A stretch of DNA of 64,000 nt from Paractinoplanes atraurantiacus. Its GTDB lineage: Bacteria; Actinomycetota; Actinomycetes; Mycobacteriales; Micromonosporaceae. Below, piece by piece: positions 16,639 through 25,661 of the stretch. The position numbers and the translations under genes are program-made. The DNA lies in NCBI RefSeq assembly GCF_900215205.1, contig NZ_OBDY01000026.1, forward strand, positions 1-64,000, read 5' to 3'. Every line of letters starts with the position of its first letter. Within the stretch, counting starts at the first letter, position 1. The notes below the pieces were generated by a model, which saw nothing but the letters and a program-made list of their open reading frames with translations, did no database searches and was not told where the DNA came from.

Positions 16639-17477
16639 TAGCTCAGGGCTTGCGCGCCGATCACCGACAGGAGCTCGAGCTTCTCGTAGCTTTCGGTGCC
16701 CGGGGCCGCCGTGTAGACGAGCAGGGCGTGTGACTGGTCCGGGTCCAGGAGGGACTGGCAGGTCAGCTCCAGGTCGCCCACCTCGGGGTGGACGAAGCGC
16801 TTGACGTGGCTGTATCCGACGCCGATCTCGTGGTCGTTCCACACGGCGCGGAACTCCTCGCTGCTGTCCATGAGCAGGCTCTGCAGGTGGGCCGCGTACG
16901 AGCGGGGGCCGCGCAGCGTGACCACGCGGCGCAGGCCCGAGGCGAAGACGCGGGAGTGCAGCTCGTGGTCGTCGGGGTGGTAGAGCGTGCGGACGTCCGG
17001 GTCGGTGAACCAGCGGTAGCCGATGCTGCGGGCCGGGCCCGTCCAGCGGCCGGCGTCGCCGGTCAGGGCCACGCCGAGCGGGGTCTGGCGCAGGGTCTCG
17101 CCGAGCTCGGTGACGACCTCGGCCGGGGTGTCGGTGAGGCGGTCGAGGATGCGGAGCAGGCCGGGGCTGATGTGCTCACTGGCCGTGCCGCGGGTCGGCG
17201 GCTGATGACCGGCCAGCCGGAACAGGTGGTCACGCTCGTCGAGGGACAGGTGCAGGCCCTGGGCGAGCGAGGCGATCATCTGCTCGGACGGGTGCGGGCC
17301 GCGTTCGCGTTCGAGGCGGCTGTAGTAGTCGGTGGAGATGTGGCACAGGACGGCCACCTCCTCGCGGCGCAGGCCGGCCGTGCGGCGCCGCTGCCCGCGG
17401 GGCAGGCCCACGTCCTGCGGCTGCAACGACTCGCGGCGGCGGCGGAGGAACTCGGCAAGCCCGGCTCGATCGATCAC
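16638..17477 (-). CDS. XRE-family regulator with MmyB-like ligand domain
   Basis: A 279-residue regulator. The N-terminal helix-turn-helix (about 30-85) contains the family motif RRTAGLRREEVAVLCHISTD followed by YYSRLERERG. The C-terminal MmyB-like domain (about 100-270) carries typical segments (TPAEVVTELGETLRQTPLG, SIGYRWFTDP, DLELTCQSLL, HALLVYTAAPG). The gene is divergent from an SDR gene, the standard pairing in actinomycetes, where such regulators usually control the adjacent SDR. The stop codon TAG (16640-16638) lies across the IS5 junction: its TA is the target duplication and its G is the first base of the element. The protein end is unaffected. Confidence 0.9.
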   Translation of the reverse strand: MIDRAGLAEFLRRRRESLQPQDVGLPRGQRRRTAGLRREEVAVLCHISTDYYSRLERERGPHPSEQMIASLAQGLHLSLDERDHLFRLAGHQPPTRGTASEHISPGLLRILDRLTDTPAEVVTELGETLRQTPLGVALTGDAGRWTGPARSIGYRWFTDPDVRTLYHPDDHELHSRVFASGLRRVVTLRGPRSYAAHLQSLLMDSSEEFRAVWNDHEIGVGYSHVKRFVHPEVGDLELTCQSLLDPDQSHALLVYTAAPGTESYEKLELLSVIGAQALS

Positions 17478-17577
17478 GCCTTCAGTTCTACCGCTCCCGG
17501 CGGAGCGCAGCCTGGGATCGTCAGGCCGTGGATAAGCCCGCGGCGTCCCGGCAACCTCGACATCACCACGACATCGA

Positions 17578-17592
17578 GTGACAGGGAGTCAC
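17578..17592. promoter_or_regulatory. Candidate operator GTGAC-N5-GTCAC before the SDR gene
   Basis: A short inverted repeat whose AGGGA spacer and arm include the ribosome site of the SDR gene. It is a possible target for the divergent XRE/MmyB regulator, but the arms are only five bases. Confidence 0.4.
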
Positions 17593-17595
17593 GAC

Positions 17596-18525
17596 ATGGC
17601 ACGCAAGCAGGCCGACATCGCCGTACCCGACCTGACCGGAAAGCTGGCCCTGGTGACCGGCGCGAGCGACGGTGTCGGGCTGGGCTTGGCGGCGCGCCTC
17701 GCGGCGGCCGGGGCCGAGGTGCTTCTGCCGGTACGGAATTCACGCAAGGGCGAGGCGGCGATCGAGCGCATCAGGCAGCAGCACCCGCGGGCCGCGCTGT
17801 CCCTGCGGGAGCTCGACCTGTCGTCGCTGAAGTCGGTGGCCGCGCTCGGCGCCGAGCTGACCGCCGAGGGCCGGCCGATCCACATTCTGATCGGCAACGC
17901 CGGGGTGATGACGCCGCCCGAGCGGCAGACGACGGCCGACGGGTTCGAGCTGCAGTTCGGCACCAACCATCTGGGCCACTTCGCGCTGGTCAAGCACCTG
18001 CTGCCGCTGCTGCGGGCCGGACGGGCCCGGGTGACCTCGCAGCTCAGCCTGGCCGCGAACTCGGGCGCCATCAACTGGAACGACCTGAACTGGGAGAATT
18101 CCTATAACGGCGGGCGTGCGTACAGTCAATCGAAGATCGCCTTCGGCCTTTTCGGTCTCGAGCTGGACCGCCGGAGCCGGGCCGGCGATTGGGGCATCAC
18201 CAGCAACATCGCTCATCCCGGGGTCGCCCTCACCAACCTGCTTCAGGCGCGGCCCGAGGTGGGACGGCCGCAGCCGACGATGGGCGGGCGGCTGGTCCGC
18301 GCGATGGGCCGCCGCGGGATCCTGGTCGGCACGCCCGAGAGCGCCGCGCTTCCCGCCCTCTACGCCGTCACATCGCCAAAGGCGCAAGGCGGTTTGATGT
18401 ACGGGCCGAGCGGCTTCCTGCATCTGTCGGGCCCGCCCGCCGAGCAGGCCCTCTACTCGCGGTTGCGCAGCGAGGACGACGCCCGGCGGGTGTGGGAGGT
18501 GTCCGAGAAGCTCACCCGCGGTTGA
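17596..18525 (+). CDS. Short-chain dehydrogenase/reductase (retinol-dehydrogenase-like)
   Basis: A 309-residue SDR. The Rossmann motif is [16 protein letters not shown], followed by [12 protein letters not shown] and [18 protein letters not shown]. The catalytic Ser ([10 protein letters not shown]) and the YxxxK pair ([12 protein letters not shown]) are present. ATG at 17596 is preferred over the upstream GTG at 17578 because GGGAG lies at the right distance. It is divergent from the XRE/MmyB regulator and probably controlled by it. Its 3' end overlaps the convergent PI-PLC-like gene by 14 bp. The substrate is unknown. Confidence 0.9.
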   Translation: MARKQADIAVPDLTGKLALVTGASDGVGLGLAARLAAAGAEVLLPVRNSRKGEAAIERIRQQHPRAALSLRELDLSSLKSVAALGAELTAEGRPIHILIGNAGVMTPPERQTTADGFELQFGTNHLGHFALVKHLLPLLRAGRARVTSQLSLAANSGAINWNDLNWENSYNGGRAYSQSKIAFGLFGLELDRRSRAGDWGITSNIAHPGVALTNLLQARPEVGRPQPTMGGRLVRAMGRRGILVGTPESAALPALYAVTSPKAQGGLMYGPSGFLHLSGPPAEQALYSRLRSEDDARRVWEVSEKLTRG

Positions 18526-19504
18526 GCGCGACGATCCTGTCGATGAGGCCGCTGCCCGGGAAATCGAGCATCACCATGCCCGTACGCGCCGCGGAAGTTT
18601 GATTGAGGTAGTTCAGCAGGAACGGGTTCACACCCTGCACGCCGAACGCGCCCCCGGCCACCTGCTGCGGCTGCGCGAAGAGGCTGGAACCGCTGGCGAA
18701 GTTGACGTACATGAGCGACGGATCGGCGGCCCGGGTGGCGTCGAGGAAGCGCCGCACCTGGTCGCGTTTGGTGGCGATGGCGCCCACGTTGGGCACGGTG
18801 TACTCGTCCTGCACGTAGGTGGAGGAGCCGTCGTCCCAGCCGGCGAACTGGGCCAGGCCGTACCGCTCGACCGGGCCACCGCGAGGCCCGTTCACCACGG
18901 CCAGCACGACGCGGCCGCGGATCTCGCCGAGAGTGGGTGTCGCCGCTGCGGCCGACCGGTTCACCGAGGGCGTCCAGAACAGACCCGGATTGCGGGAGAC
19001 GTACGCGTCGAAGATGTCGGCGAAGCCACGCTGCCCCGAGACGTCGGTGCAGGAGCCGAGCTCACCGGTGCACTCCTGCTTGAGGCGCATGACGACGGAC
19101 TCGCGCGGGTGGGCGGCGAGAAAGGCGGCCAGCGCGGCCAGGACGTCGTCGAAGTTGGCGTTCTGATAGGTCGCGCCATGGTGGATGGTGAAGGTGTCGC
19201 CGGTATTGACCCGGGCCCGAATGTCGATCATCCGGATGCCGGCGGTCAGCTGCCGGGCCAGGGTGCCGCCGCTGTCGCCGAAGTTCTCCTGCGTCTGCGT
19301 CAGGATGCCGCCGCGGATCGACATGGTCTCGTGCGTGCCGGGCACGGACAGCGCGGCCAGGCTGGTGGCGTCGGCCAGCGGGGCCATCCAGTCGGGATTG
19401 TTCGCGGCGCCGAGCGTGCGATACGACGCGTCGGCCGCGAACGCCGGTTGCGGCGCGGCGAGAAGGGCGAGGACGAGGAGGCCGACGGCCGCGAAGCGTC
19501 TCAT
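18512..19504 (-). CDS. Secreted PI-PLC X-domain-like phosphodiesterase
   Basis: A 330-residue secreted protein. The signal peptide is [20 protein letters not shown] ending AFAADA. The bacterial PI-PLC barrel is recognised from [14 protein letters not shown] (first catalytic His), [26 protein letters not shown] (second His) and [14 protein letters not shown], with DEYTVPNVG and [13 protein letters not shown] later. [11 protein letters not shown] segment may form a disulfide. ATG at 19504 has only a weak ribosome site. The likely role is cleavage of phosphatidylinositol or a GPI-like lipid outside the cell. It lies between an SDR and an FG-GAP protein, both apparently unrelated. Confidence 0.85.
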   Translation of the reverse strand: MRRFAAVGLLVLALLAAPQPAFAADASYRTLGAANNPDWMAPLADATSLAALSVPGTHETMSIRGGILTQTQENFGDSGGTLARQLTAGIRMIDIRARVNTGDTFTIHHGATYQNANFDDVLAALAAFLAAHPRESVVMRLKQECTGELGSCTDVSGQRGFADIFDAYVSRNPGLFWTPSVNRSAAAATPTLGEIRGRVVLAVVNGPRGGPVERYGLAQFAGWDDGSSTYVQDEYTVPNVGAIATKRDQVRRFLDATRAADPSLMYVNFASGSSLFAQPQQVAGGAFGVQGVNPFLLNYLNQTSAARTGMVMLDFPGSGLIDRIVALNRG

Positions 19505-19530
19505 GAAGTGAACGATATCGATGGCGAGCT

Positions 19531-19567
19531 CCGAGTGGGGCCGCTGTGTGCGAGCGGCCCCACTCGG
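19531..19567 (-). terminator. Terminator after the FG-GAP gene
   Basis: A perfect 15-bp stem (CCGAGTGGGGCCGCT, complement at 19553-19567) with a 7-base loop, directly past the stop of the minus-strand FG-GAP gene and before the PI-PLC-like gene. It separates the two transcripts. Confidence 0.85.
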
Positions 19568-19572
19568 GGCTG

Positions 19573-21159
19573 TCAGAGGACGTACCCGTAAATGTTGGTG
19601 TTGAAGCCGGGCTGTGCCACGTCGTCGCCGGAGGTGGTTGCCGTGCCGTACATGAAGTTGGGGTCGCCGCCGAGGCACTCATAGACGGTGCCGGCGGTGT
19701 CGCCCTGCGTGGTGCCGCGCTCGCCCGGCGCCGAGACGACGGCGTCCAGGCCGTTGCGGCCGTCCAGGTTGAGCACCTGCAGGTCGTGGCCGAAGCGGTC
19801 GCCGGGCTCGGAGACGCCGTCGACGTACTCGTAGCCCTGCGAGATGTCGCCGCCGCGCGAGACCAGGCCGGACGCCGAGCCGCGGAAGGGGCTGACCACG
19901 CCCGCGTCGCGGACCGTGCCGGGCGGGGCCGTCGGCGCGTCGACCACGTCCTGGCCGGGCACGCCGACCAGCAGGTCGCCGAGGCTGTCGCCGGTCAGAT
20001 CGCCGGCGGCCACCGCGGCCCCGAAGGCGTCGCCCGCGGCCGGATCGCCCGGCACGCCGGCGGTGGCGCGGGTCAGCACCGACGACGCGGTGACGAAGAA
20101 GCCGTCGTTGTTGCCCTGAAGGACGGCGACCATGCCGGCGCCGGTCTTGCCGCCGACCACCGCCTCCGGCGTACCGGCGAACAGCTCGTCGGCGCCGTCG
20201 CCGTCGGTGTCGGCCATGGCCAGGCCGCCGAAGCCGAGCCGCACCGGCTGCACCCGCGGGGCCACCTTGGTGAAGTCGCCGCCGCCGACCGAGAAGACGC
20301 CGATCACGTTGAGGCCGGTCGCGACACCGAGGATGAGGTTGAGCGAGCCGCCGCCGCTTTCGCCGGGGCTGCCGACGGCGAGGTCGCCGTACCCGTCGTG
20401 GTTGTAGTGGCCGATGGCCAGCACGCTGCCGAAGCGATCGAACGCGGTGGGATTTCCCGGCACGTACGGGTCGGACTGGTCCAGCCAGCGGGCGCCGGTC
20501 GTGCTGACGCCGTTGGCGTCGCTCAGGAACATGATGAGGCCGCCGGCGTCGGCGACCGTGCCGACGCGCTCACCGGGCACGCCCACGGCCAGGTCGGCGC
20601 GGCCGTCGCCGTTGATGTCGCCGGCCGCCAGCGCGCCCGCGAACTCGTCGCCCGCCTCGGCCGTCTCCGGCACCCCGGCGCTGCTCTGGTTCAGATGGCG
20701 GATCGCGCCCACGTTCAGGCCGGCGGCCGATCCGGGGACGATCCAAAGGCCGCCGGCCGCCGTGCCGTTGGTGCCGTCGGCTTCCGTGGGATTGCCGACG
20801 ACCAGGTCGTCGTAGCCGTCGCCGTCGAAGTCGCCGCTGGTGATCGCGGCGCCGAGCGTGACCGAGGTGCCGCCGGCGGGCTTGCCCAGATAGTCGGTGA
20901 ACCGGCCGGACGAATAGCGCACCACCACGCCTCCGCGGGCGGTGGCGGCGATGTCGTCGAGGCCGTCGCCGTCGAAGTCGGAGGTGGTCGGCCCGGTTCC
21001 GGTCCGGGGCGTCGCGGGGGCCGCGACGCGCTGGAAGGTGATGGAGGCGCCGTCCTTGGTGATGGTCTGTGAAGTCGCAGCGGCGTGGGCCACTCCGGGC
21101 GACAAGACGGCGGCGACTGCGGTGGACAGCGCGGCCGTGGCCGCGTACACCCTGATCAA
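19573..21159 (-). CDS. Secreted seven-bladed FG-GAP (integrin-alpha-like) beta-propeller protein
   Basis: A 528-residue secreted protein. I choose TTG at 21159 as start because GGGGG lies seven bases upstream and a Sec signal follows (IRVYAATAALSTAVAAVLSP, then GVAHAA); ATG-type starts further upstream would run into the glgE promoter. It carries seven FG-GAP repeats with calcium-loop motifs: DFDGDGLDDIAA, DFDGDGYDDLVVG, DINGDGRADLAVG, HYNHDGYGDLAVG, DTDGDGADELFAG, DLTGDSLGDLLVG and a last degenerate NLDGRNGLDAVVS. The fold is an extracellular propeller. Function is unknown but adhesion or ligand binding is likely. It is followed by a strong terminator. Confidence 0.88.
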   Translation of the reverse strand: MIRVYAATAALSTAVAAVLSPGVAHAAATSQTITKDGASITFQRVAAPATPRTGTGPTTSDFDGDGLDDIAATARGGVVVRYSSGRFTDYLGKPAGGTSVTLGAAITSGDFDGDGYDDLVVGNPTEADGTNGTAAGGLWIVPGSAAGLNVGAIRHLNQSSAGVPETAEAGDEFAGALAAGDINGDGRADLAVGVPGERVGTVADAGGLIMFLSDANGVSTTGARWLDQSDPYVPGNPTAFDRFGSVLAIGHYNHDGYGDLAVGSPGESGGGSLNLILGVATGLNVIGVFSVGGGDFTKVAPRVQPVRLGFGGLAMADTDGDGADELFAGTPEAVVGGKTGAGMVAVLQGNNDGFFVTASSVLTRATAGVPGDPAAGDAFGAAVAAGDLTGDSLGDLLVGVPGQDVVDAPTAPPGTVRDAGVVSPFRGSASGLVSRGGDISQGYEYVDGVSEPGDRFGHDLQVLNLDGRNGLDAVVSAPGERGTTQGDTAGTVYECLGGDPNFMYGTATTSGDDVAQPGFNTNIYGYVL

Positions 21160-21263
21160 GATCTTTCCCCCGTTCAGTTGTGACTGATCCACAGTTGCCG
21201 ATGGCCGTGTGGGCAAACATGAACTCCGGCGGAATGTGGCCGGGTCCGTTAGCGTCGGTCGGT

Positions 21264-23240
21264 ATGACGAGCTCAATCGGGCGTATTCCGGTGGTCGGGG
21301 TCGGGCCGGTCGTCGAGCACGGCACGCGGCCGGCGAAATCGGTGACCGGTGAGGAATTCGAGGTCACGGCGACCGTGTTCCGCGAGGGGCACGACGCGGT
21401 CAACGCCACCGTCGTGCTCACCGACCCGCAAGGGCACGAGCACGACGTGCCGATGACGCGGGTCAACGCGGGGCTGGACGCGTGGGCGGCCACGGTCAGC
21501 GCCGACCGGGCCGGGCGGTGGTCGTTCCGGGTCGAGGGGTGGTCCGATCCGTACGGGACGTGGCACCACGACGCCATCATCAAGGTCGAGGCGGGGGTGG
21601 ACGTCGAGCTGATGCTCGAGGAGGGTGCCCGCGTTCTGGAGCGGGCCATCGCCGAGGTGCCGCGGACCAAGGAGCAGTGCACGCCGCTGGCCGAGGCGGT
21701 CGCGGCCCTGCGGGACACCGCGCGGACGCCGGCCGGGCGGTTGAGCGCGGGCGTGTCCGAGGCCGTACGCCATGAGTTGCAGGCCCGGCCGTTGCGGGAT
21801 TTCGTCAGCCCGTCGGCCGACCTGCCCTGGCTGGTCGAGCGGGACCGGGCCCTCTACGGCGCCTGGTACGAGATGTTCCCCCGCTCCGAGGGCGCCCACT
21901 TCGACGAGGAGACCGGCCGCTGGGTGAGCGGCACCTTCGCCACCGCCGCCCGGCGCCTCGACGCCGTGGCCGACATGGGCTTCGACGTGGTCTACCTGAC
22001 CCCGGTCCACCCGATCGGCCGGGTCAACCGCAAGGGGCGCAACAACTCGCTGCACGCCGAGCCCGAGGACCCGGGTTCGCCCTATGCGATCGGGTCCGAG
22101 GAGGGTGGGCATGACGCCGTACACCCGGAACTCGGGTCTTTCGATGATTTTGACGCCTTTGTGGCCCGGGCGCGGGAGCTGGGTCTGGAGGTCGCCCTCG
22201 ACCTGGCGCTGAACTGCGCGCCCGACCATCCGTGGGTCGCGGCCCACCCGGAGTGGTTCACCACGCGGGCCGACGGGTCCATCGCGTACGCCGAGAATCC
22301 GCCGAAGAAATATCAGGACATCTATCCGCTGAACTTCGACAACGACCCCGAGGGCCTGTACGAGGAGATCCTGCGGGTGGTCCGCGTCTGGCTCGACCAC
22401 GGCGTCACCATCTTCCGGGTCGACAATCCGCACACCAAGCCGCTGTGGCTGTGGGAGCGGCTGATCGCCGACACCGACCCGGACGTCATCTGGCTGGCCG
22501 AGGCGTTCACCCGGCCGCCGATGATGCACACGCTGGCCAAGGTGGGCTTTCAGCAGTCGTACACGTACTACGCCTGGCGGCACACCAAGCCGGAGCTCGA
22601 GGAGTACTGCACCGAGCTGGCCGGACCGGCCGCCGCCTACATGCGGCCCAACTTCTGGCCGACCACACACGACATCCTCACGCCGTTCATGCAGCGCGGC
22701 GGGCCGGAGGCGTGGATGCTGCGGGCGGCGCTGGCGGCGACCCTCTCCCCCTCGTACGGCATCTACGCCGGCTACGAGCTGATGGAGCGCGTCCCGCGGC
22801 CCGGGGCCGAGGAGCAGATCGACAACGAGAAGTACGAGTACAAGAACCGGGACTGGTCCGCACCGAACGGCGCCCCCTACCTGAAACTGATCAACGAGAT
22901 CCGGCGCGCCCACCCGGCCCTGCACCGGCTGCGGAACCTGCGCTGGCACGACGCCGACGACGACCACGTGCTGGTCTTCTCGAAGTCGCGCCGCGTCTAC
23001 GACCGCGACGACGTGATCGTGGTGGTGGCCAACCTGGAACCGGACGTCACCCGCGACACGTGGATCCACCTGCGCATGCCCGAGCTGGGCCTGAACTGGA
23101 CCGACTCGTTCGTGGCCCACGACCTGATCACCGGCGAGCACTGGAACTGGTCGGAGCACAACTTCGTCCGCCTCGGACCGGACACCGAGCCGATCCACAT
23201 CATCCACGTCCGCCCGGAGGGCATCACCGGACCGCGCTGA
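21264..23240 (+). CDS. glgE: Alpha-1,4-glucan:maltose-1-phosphate maltosyltransferase GlgE
   Basis: A 658-residue GH13_3 enzyme. It extends alpha-1,4-glucans with maltosyl units from maltose-1-phosphate, made from trehalose in actinobacteria. The N-terminal domain (VTGEEFEVTATVFREGHDAV) is followed by the barrel: ALYGAWYEMFPRSEG, VVYLTPVHPIG and PEWFTTRADGSIAYAENPPK. The nucleophile is Asp387 in FRVDNPHTKP and the acid/base is Glu413 in WLAEAFTRP; FWPTTHDIL is also typical. ATG at 21264 is chosen by homologous starts. Usual partners (treS, glgB, mak) are not in this window, so the gene stands alone here. Its end overlaps the convergent peptidase gene by 17 bp. Confidence 0.95.
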   Translation: MTSSIGRIPVVGVGPVVEHGTRPAKSVTGEEFEVTATVFREGHDAVNATVVLTDPQGHEHDVPMTRVNAGLDAWAATVSADRAGRWSFRVEGWSDPYGTWHHDAIIKVEAGVDVELMLEEGARVLERAIAEVPRTKEQCTPLAEAVAALRDTARTPAGRLSAGVSEAVRHELQARPLRDFVSPSADLPWLVERDRALYGAWYEMFPRSEGAHFDEETGRWVSGTFATAARRLDAVADMGFDVVYLTPVHPIGRVNRKGRNNSLHAEPEDPGSPYAIGSEEGGHDAVHPELGSFDDFDAFVARARELGLEVALDLALNCAPDHPWVAAHPEWFTTRADGSIAYAENPPKKYQDIYPLNFDNDPEGLYEEILRVVRVWLDHGVTIFRVDNPHTKPLWLWERLIADTDPDVIWLAEAFTRPPMMHTLAKVGFQQSYTYYAWRHTKPELEEYCTELAGPAAAYMRPNFWPTTHDILTPFMQRGGPEAWMLRAALAATLSPSYGIYAGYELMERVPRPGAEEQIDNEKYEYKNRDWSAPNGAPYLKLINEIRRAHPALHRLRNLRWHDADDDHVLVFSKSRRVYDRDDVIVVVANLEPDVTRDTWIHLRMPELGLNWTDSFVAHDLITGEHWNWSEHNFVRLGPDTEPIHIIHVRPEGITGPR

Positions 23241-24360
23241 CCTCCTTCGGGATGGCGCGCCACGTCGGGGCCGGTCGCACGCCGCGCTGGTGCATGGCGA
23301 GGATCTGGGGCCGGGCCCGCTGCCACAGCGCGTCGACCACGGCGCTGACCGCGGCGGCGGCGCCGGAGTTGTGCTCGGCGAGGCGCTGCTTGCGCACGGC
23401 GGCCGGCGGGTGCGAGCCCACCTGGTACGACTGCTCGTTCCCGGACAGCAGCAGCGACACCGCGCGGTCGAAGACGTCCATGGCGTCGAAGAACAGGCTG
23501 ATGCCCATGAAGGCGGTCGGCGCGTCGACGCCCTCGGAGCCCATCGCGTTGAGCGCCATGACGGTGCCCAGCGCGTCGGCCTCCAGCTCCTGCCGCCAGT
23601 CCCAGGCGAAAGCCTCCGCTTCTTCGAGCGGCAGCACGCCACGGCGGCTCTCGGCCTGGCCGAGGTGGTTGCAGAGCACATGGGCGTACTCGTGGCCGAG
23701 CACGAAATATTCGAGCCCGTCGCGCAGGGTGGAGGCGAAGTTGAACCAGCCGTTCGGCAGCAGGTGGTGCTTGGTGTCGTTGAGGACGCCGTACGCCGCG
23801 TAATGCAGGACGATCTCGGTGAAGCGCTCGGCGATCGACGGGTCGCCGTCGAGCCGGGCCGCCACGTCGGGCCCGCTGATCCGGAAGTGGTGCATGCCGT
23901 CGCTGCCCTGCTCGCGCGGGACGGCCCAGGCGAACGCCTTGCTCAGCTTGCTGGCGAACAGGGGCATCTGATCCTCGACGAGCACCAGGTGCGTGTCCGA
24001 CATCGGCACCCGCATGGTGACGGCGTTGAGCTGACCGGTCTGCAGGTGGCCGACCAGGGGCCGCAGCGGGCTGAGATCGACGCCCGGGTTCTGCGCGACG
24101 ATGGTGCCCTCGATGACGGTGAGCATCTCGGCGAACATGTCGGCGAACGTGTCGTCCTGCGACGCGCCGGCCATCCGCTGCCGCTGCCGGGCGAAGGCGT
24201 CGATCAGCTCCGCCTCGTCGCGCTGCTGCGGGCTGATGCTCTCGCGCCGCAGCCGCTCGCTGACCGACTCGATGGTCAGCGGGTCGACCGGGCCGAGCTT
24301 GCCGGCGGTGGCCGCCCGCAGCTGCTCCAGGAACCAGCGGGCGTCGTCGTGGCCGCTCAC
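23224..24360 (-). CDS. Gluzincin-type zinc metallopeptidase in a BlaI-linked operon
   Basis: A 378-residue soluble protein, GTG start at 24360 overlapping the previous stop (GTGA), so translation is coupled. A helical N-terminal half is followed by the metalloprotease motif at about 222-226 (FVLGHEYAHVLCNHLGQ) and a third-ligand motif about 33 residues on (QELEADALGTVMALNAM), as in M48 or ImmA/IrrE-like gluzincins. No membrane segments are evident, which argues against BlaR1/M56. I infer that it is a cytoplasmic protease working with the small membrane-type protein of the same operon. Its target could be the divergent BlaI repressor or another regulator. I do not recognise a named family. Confidence 0.78.
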   Translation of the reverse strand: MSGHDDARWFLEQLRAATAGKLGPVDPLTIESVSERLRRESISPQQRDEAELIDAFARQRQRMAGASQDDTFADMFAEMLTVIEGTIVAQNPGVDLSPLRPLVGHLQTGQLNAVTMRVPMSDTHLVLVEDQMPLFASKLSKAFAWAVPREQGSDGMHHFRISGPDVAARLDGDPSIAERFTEIVLHYAAYGVLNDTKHHLLPNGWFNFASTLRDGLEYFVLGHEYAHVLCNHLGQAESRRGVLPLEEAEAFAWDWRQELEADALGTVMALNAMGSEGVDAPTAFMGISLFFDAMDVFDRAVSLLLSGNEQSYQVGSHPPAAVRKQRLAEHNSGAAAAVSAVVDALWQRARPQILAMHQRGVRPAPTWRAIPKEVSAVR

Positions 24361-24803
24361 CGGGTGGTCACCTCGACGTCGTCGCCGAACTTCTTCTCGA
24401 TGGCCCGGGCCACCACCTCGGCGCTGTCCGGCCCGCCGGAGACCATCTCGGCCAGCGTGGACAGCACCTGGCCGAACAGGCCCTCCGGCTCCTTGACCTC
24501 CACCGTGGCGGTGCCGTCGGCGGCGACGACCACGACGGTCCCGTACACGACCTCGGGCGTGCGGTAGATCGTGCGGGGCGCGCCGGGCCGCAGGTCGACC
24601 ACCTGCCCGCCCTTGCGCTGGTCGAGAAGCCGGGAGACGAGCCCGACGGCGGCCGCGGTCCCGGCGATGACGATGGTGGCCGTGGTCACCGGCTCGACCC
24701 CGAGGCGCGGCACCTCCTCGGCCCGCACACCGTGCTCGGCCGCGAGGCGCAGGGCGGCCGGCACCTCCGAAGTCTCGACAACAACGATCGAGCGCGTCGA
24801 CAA
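24357..24803 (-). CDS. Small membrane-type protein, first gene of the BlaI-linked operon
   Basis: A 148-residue protein with no function I recognise. I favour TTG at 24803 because GGAGG precedes it; ATG at 24833 is an alternative. The N-terminal part (SIVVVETSEVPAALRLAAEH) may be a small alpha/beta domain. One hydrophobic segment (VTTATIVIAGTAAAVGLVSR) is followed at once by LLDQRKGG and a short beta-rich tail (VYGTVVVVAADGTATVEVKE) with a terminal helix. This layout recalls small effector-associated proteins of actinobacterial conflict systems, but that is inference. It is coupled to the peptidase by GTGA and divergent from the BlaI gene across 96 bp. Confidence 0.7.
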   Translation of the reverse strand: MSTRSIVVVETSEVPAALRLAAEHGVRAEEVPRLGVEPVTTATIVIAGTAAAVGLVSRLLDQRKGGQVVDLRPGAPRTIYRTPEVVYGTVVVVAADGTATVEVKEPEGLFGQVLSTLAEMVSGGPDSAEVVARAIEKKFGDDVEVTTR

Positions 24804-24899
24804 TGGGTCCTCCCCCGATCGGCGACCATCCATCGATCAGGGTCGCACCCCCGGGCAACCAGGCGGCGGTGGCTATCCTGAGCGGGGAGGTCGGCGACG

Positions 24900-25265
24900 G
24901 TGACGACGAAGGACGGGCGGCGCACGCCCGGCAGCCTGGAAGCGGCGGCGATGGGTGTGCTCTGGGCCGCGGACGAGGCGATGACCGCGGCCGAGGTGCA
25001 GGAGGCGCTGGGCGGCGGGCTCGCCTACAACACCGTACAAACAATTCTCATTCGGCTGTACGACAAGGGAACCGTCCAGAGGCGCCGGGTGGGCCGCGGC
25101 CACGCCTACTGGCCGACCCAGGACGCCGCCACCGCGGCCGCGGCGCAGATGAGCGCCGCACTGACCGGCCGACCCGACCGAACCAAGGTCCTCCAGCACT
25201 TCGTCGGCACACTCGACGAGTCCGACGTCGCCCTCCTGCGCCAACTGCTGGCCGACGAGCCGTAA
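24900..25265 (+). CDS. BlaI/MecI-family transcriptional repressor
   Basis: A 121-residue winged-helix repressor. It shows the BlaI pattern: GSLEAAAMGVLWAADEAMTA, EVQEAL, LAYNTVQTILIRLYDKGTVQ then RRRVGRGHAYWP, and a C-terminal dimerisation region (VLQHFVGTLDESDVALLRQL). GTG at 24900 has GGGAGG eight bases upstream. It is divergent from the small membrane-type protein and peptidase operon, so it is the probable repressor of that operon. In classical BlaR/BlaI pairs a protease signal removes BlaI; the neighbouring gluzincin makes an analogous design possible here. No BlaI operator (TACA..TGTA) is obvious in the gap. Confidence 0.9.
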   Translation: MTTKDGRRTPGSLEAAAMGVLWAADEAMTAAEVQEALGGGLAYNTVQTILIRLYDKGTVQRRRVGRGHAYWPTQDAATAAAAQMSAALTGRPDRTKVLQHFVGTLDESDVALLRQLLADEP

Positions 25266-25289
25266 CCTTTCGCCGCAGGCGTGGCTCTG

Positions 25290-25630
25290 AGCCTTCAGCG
25301 CCAGATGTCCGGCAGTCCGGAACTGCGGCGGGCCGCAGCAGTCCGTACGGCCGCTGGAGGGTGTGCAGCAGGTCGTAGTGTGCCGGTGGACGTCACCCGC
25401 GGGCGAGCATCCCGGAACCCGGTCCGTGGCAGGTCTTCCGAGTAGCCGGCGAAGGTCCGGCCGGAGTCGAGCAACTGCCGCGCCAGGTTGGGCCGGGCGC
25501 CGAGGTCATGCGGGCAGGCATTGCCGGTGACACCCCGCACCGATCCGGAGAACAGCGCGAGACAATTCGGCTGACTGGGGTGGGTCTCGGCGTGGAACTG
25601 GAGCATGTTGGCCGTCCACCTGGTCCTGTG
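25290..25630 (-). pseudogene. Truncated phosphoesterase (acid phosphatase-like) relic
   Basis: The frame includes MLQFHAETHPSQPNCLALFS, GSVRGVTGN and ARQLLDSGRTFAGYSEDLPR, which match the middle of secreted phosphoesterase/acid-phosphatase proteins (family pattern ETHPSQPNYLALFSG...GYSEDLP). Both ends are missing: there is no signal peptide and the frame dissolves after GTLRPAAH. Together with the unreadable flanks this is a decayed remnant. The roughly 400 bases between the BlaI and TauE genes hold nothing else that I can support. Confidence 0.75.
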
Positions 25631-25661
25631 ATCGGTGGCCTTGGGGTCGCGGCTTGCGGGG

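Noticed and set aside
19546-21072. Plus-strand open frame of 508 codons opposite the FG-GAP gene
   Set aside because: It is a repetitive Ala/Asp/Val shadow of the FG-GAP repeats.
21273-23681. Minus-strand open frame of 802 codons opposite glgE
   Set aside because: The composition is typical of antisense frames in GC-rich DNA and GlgE on the other strand is unmistakable.
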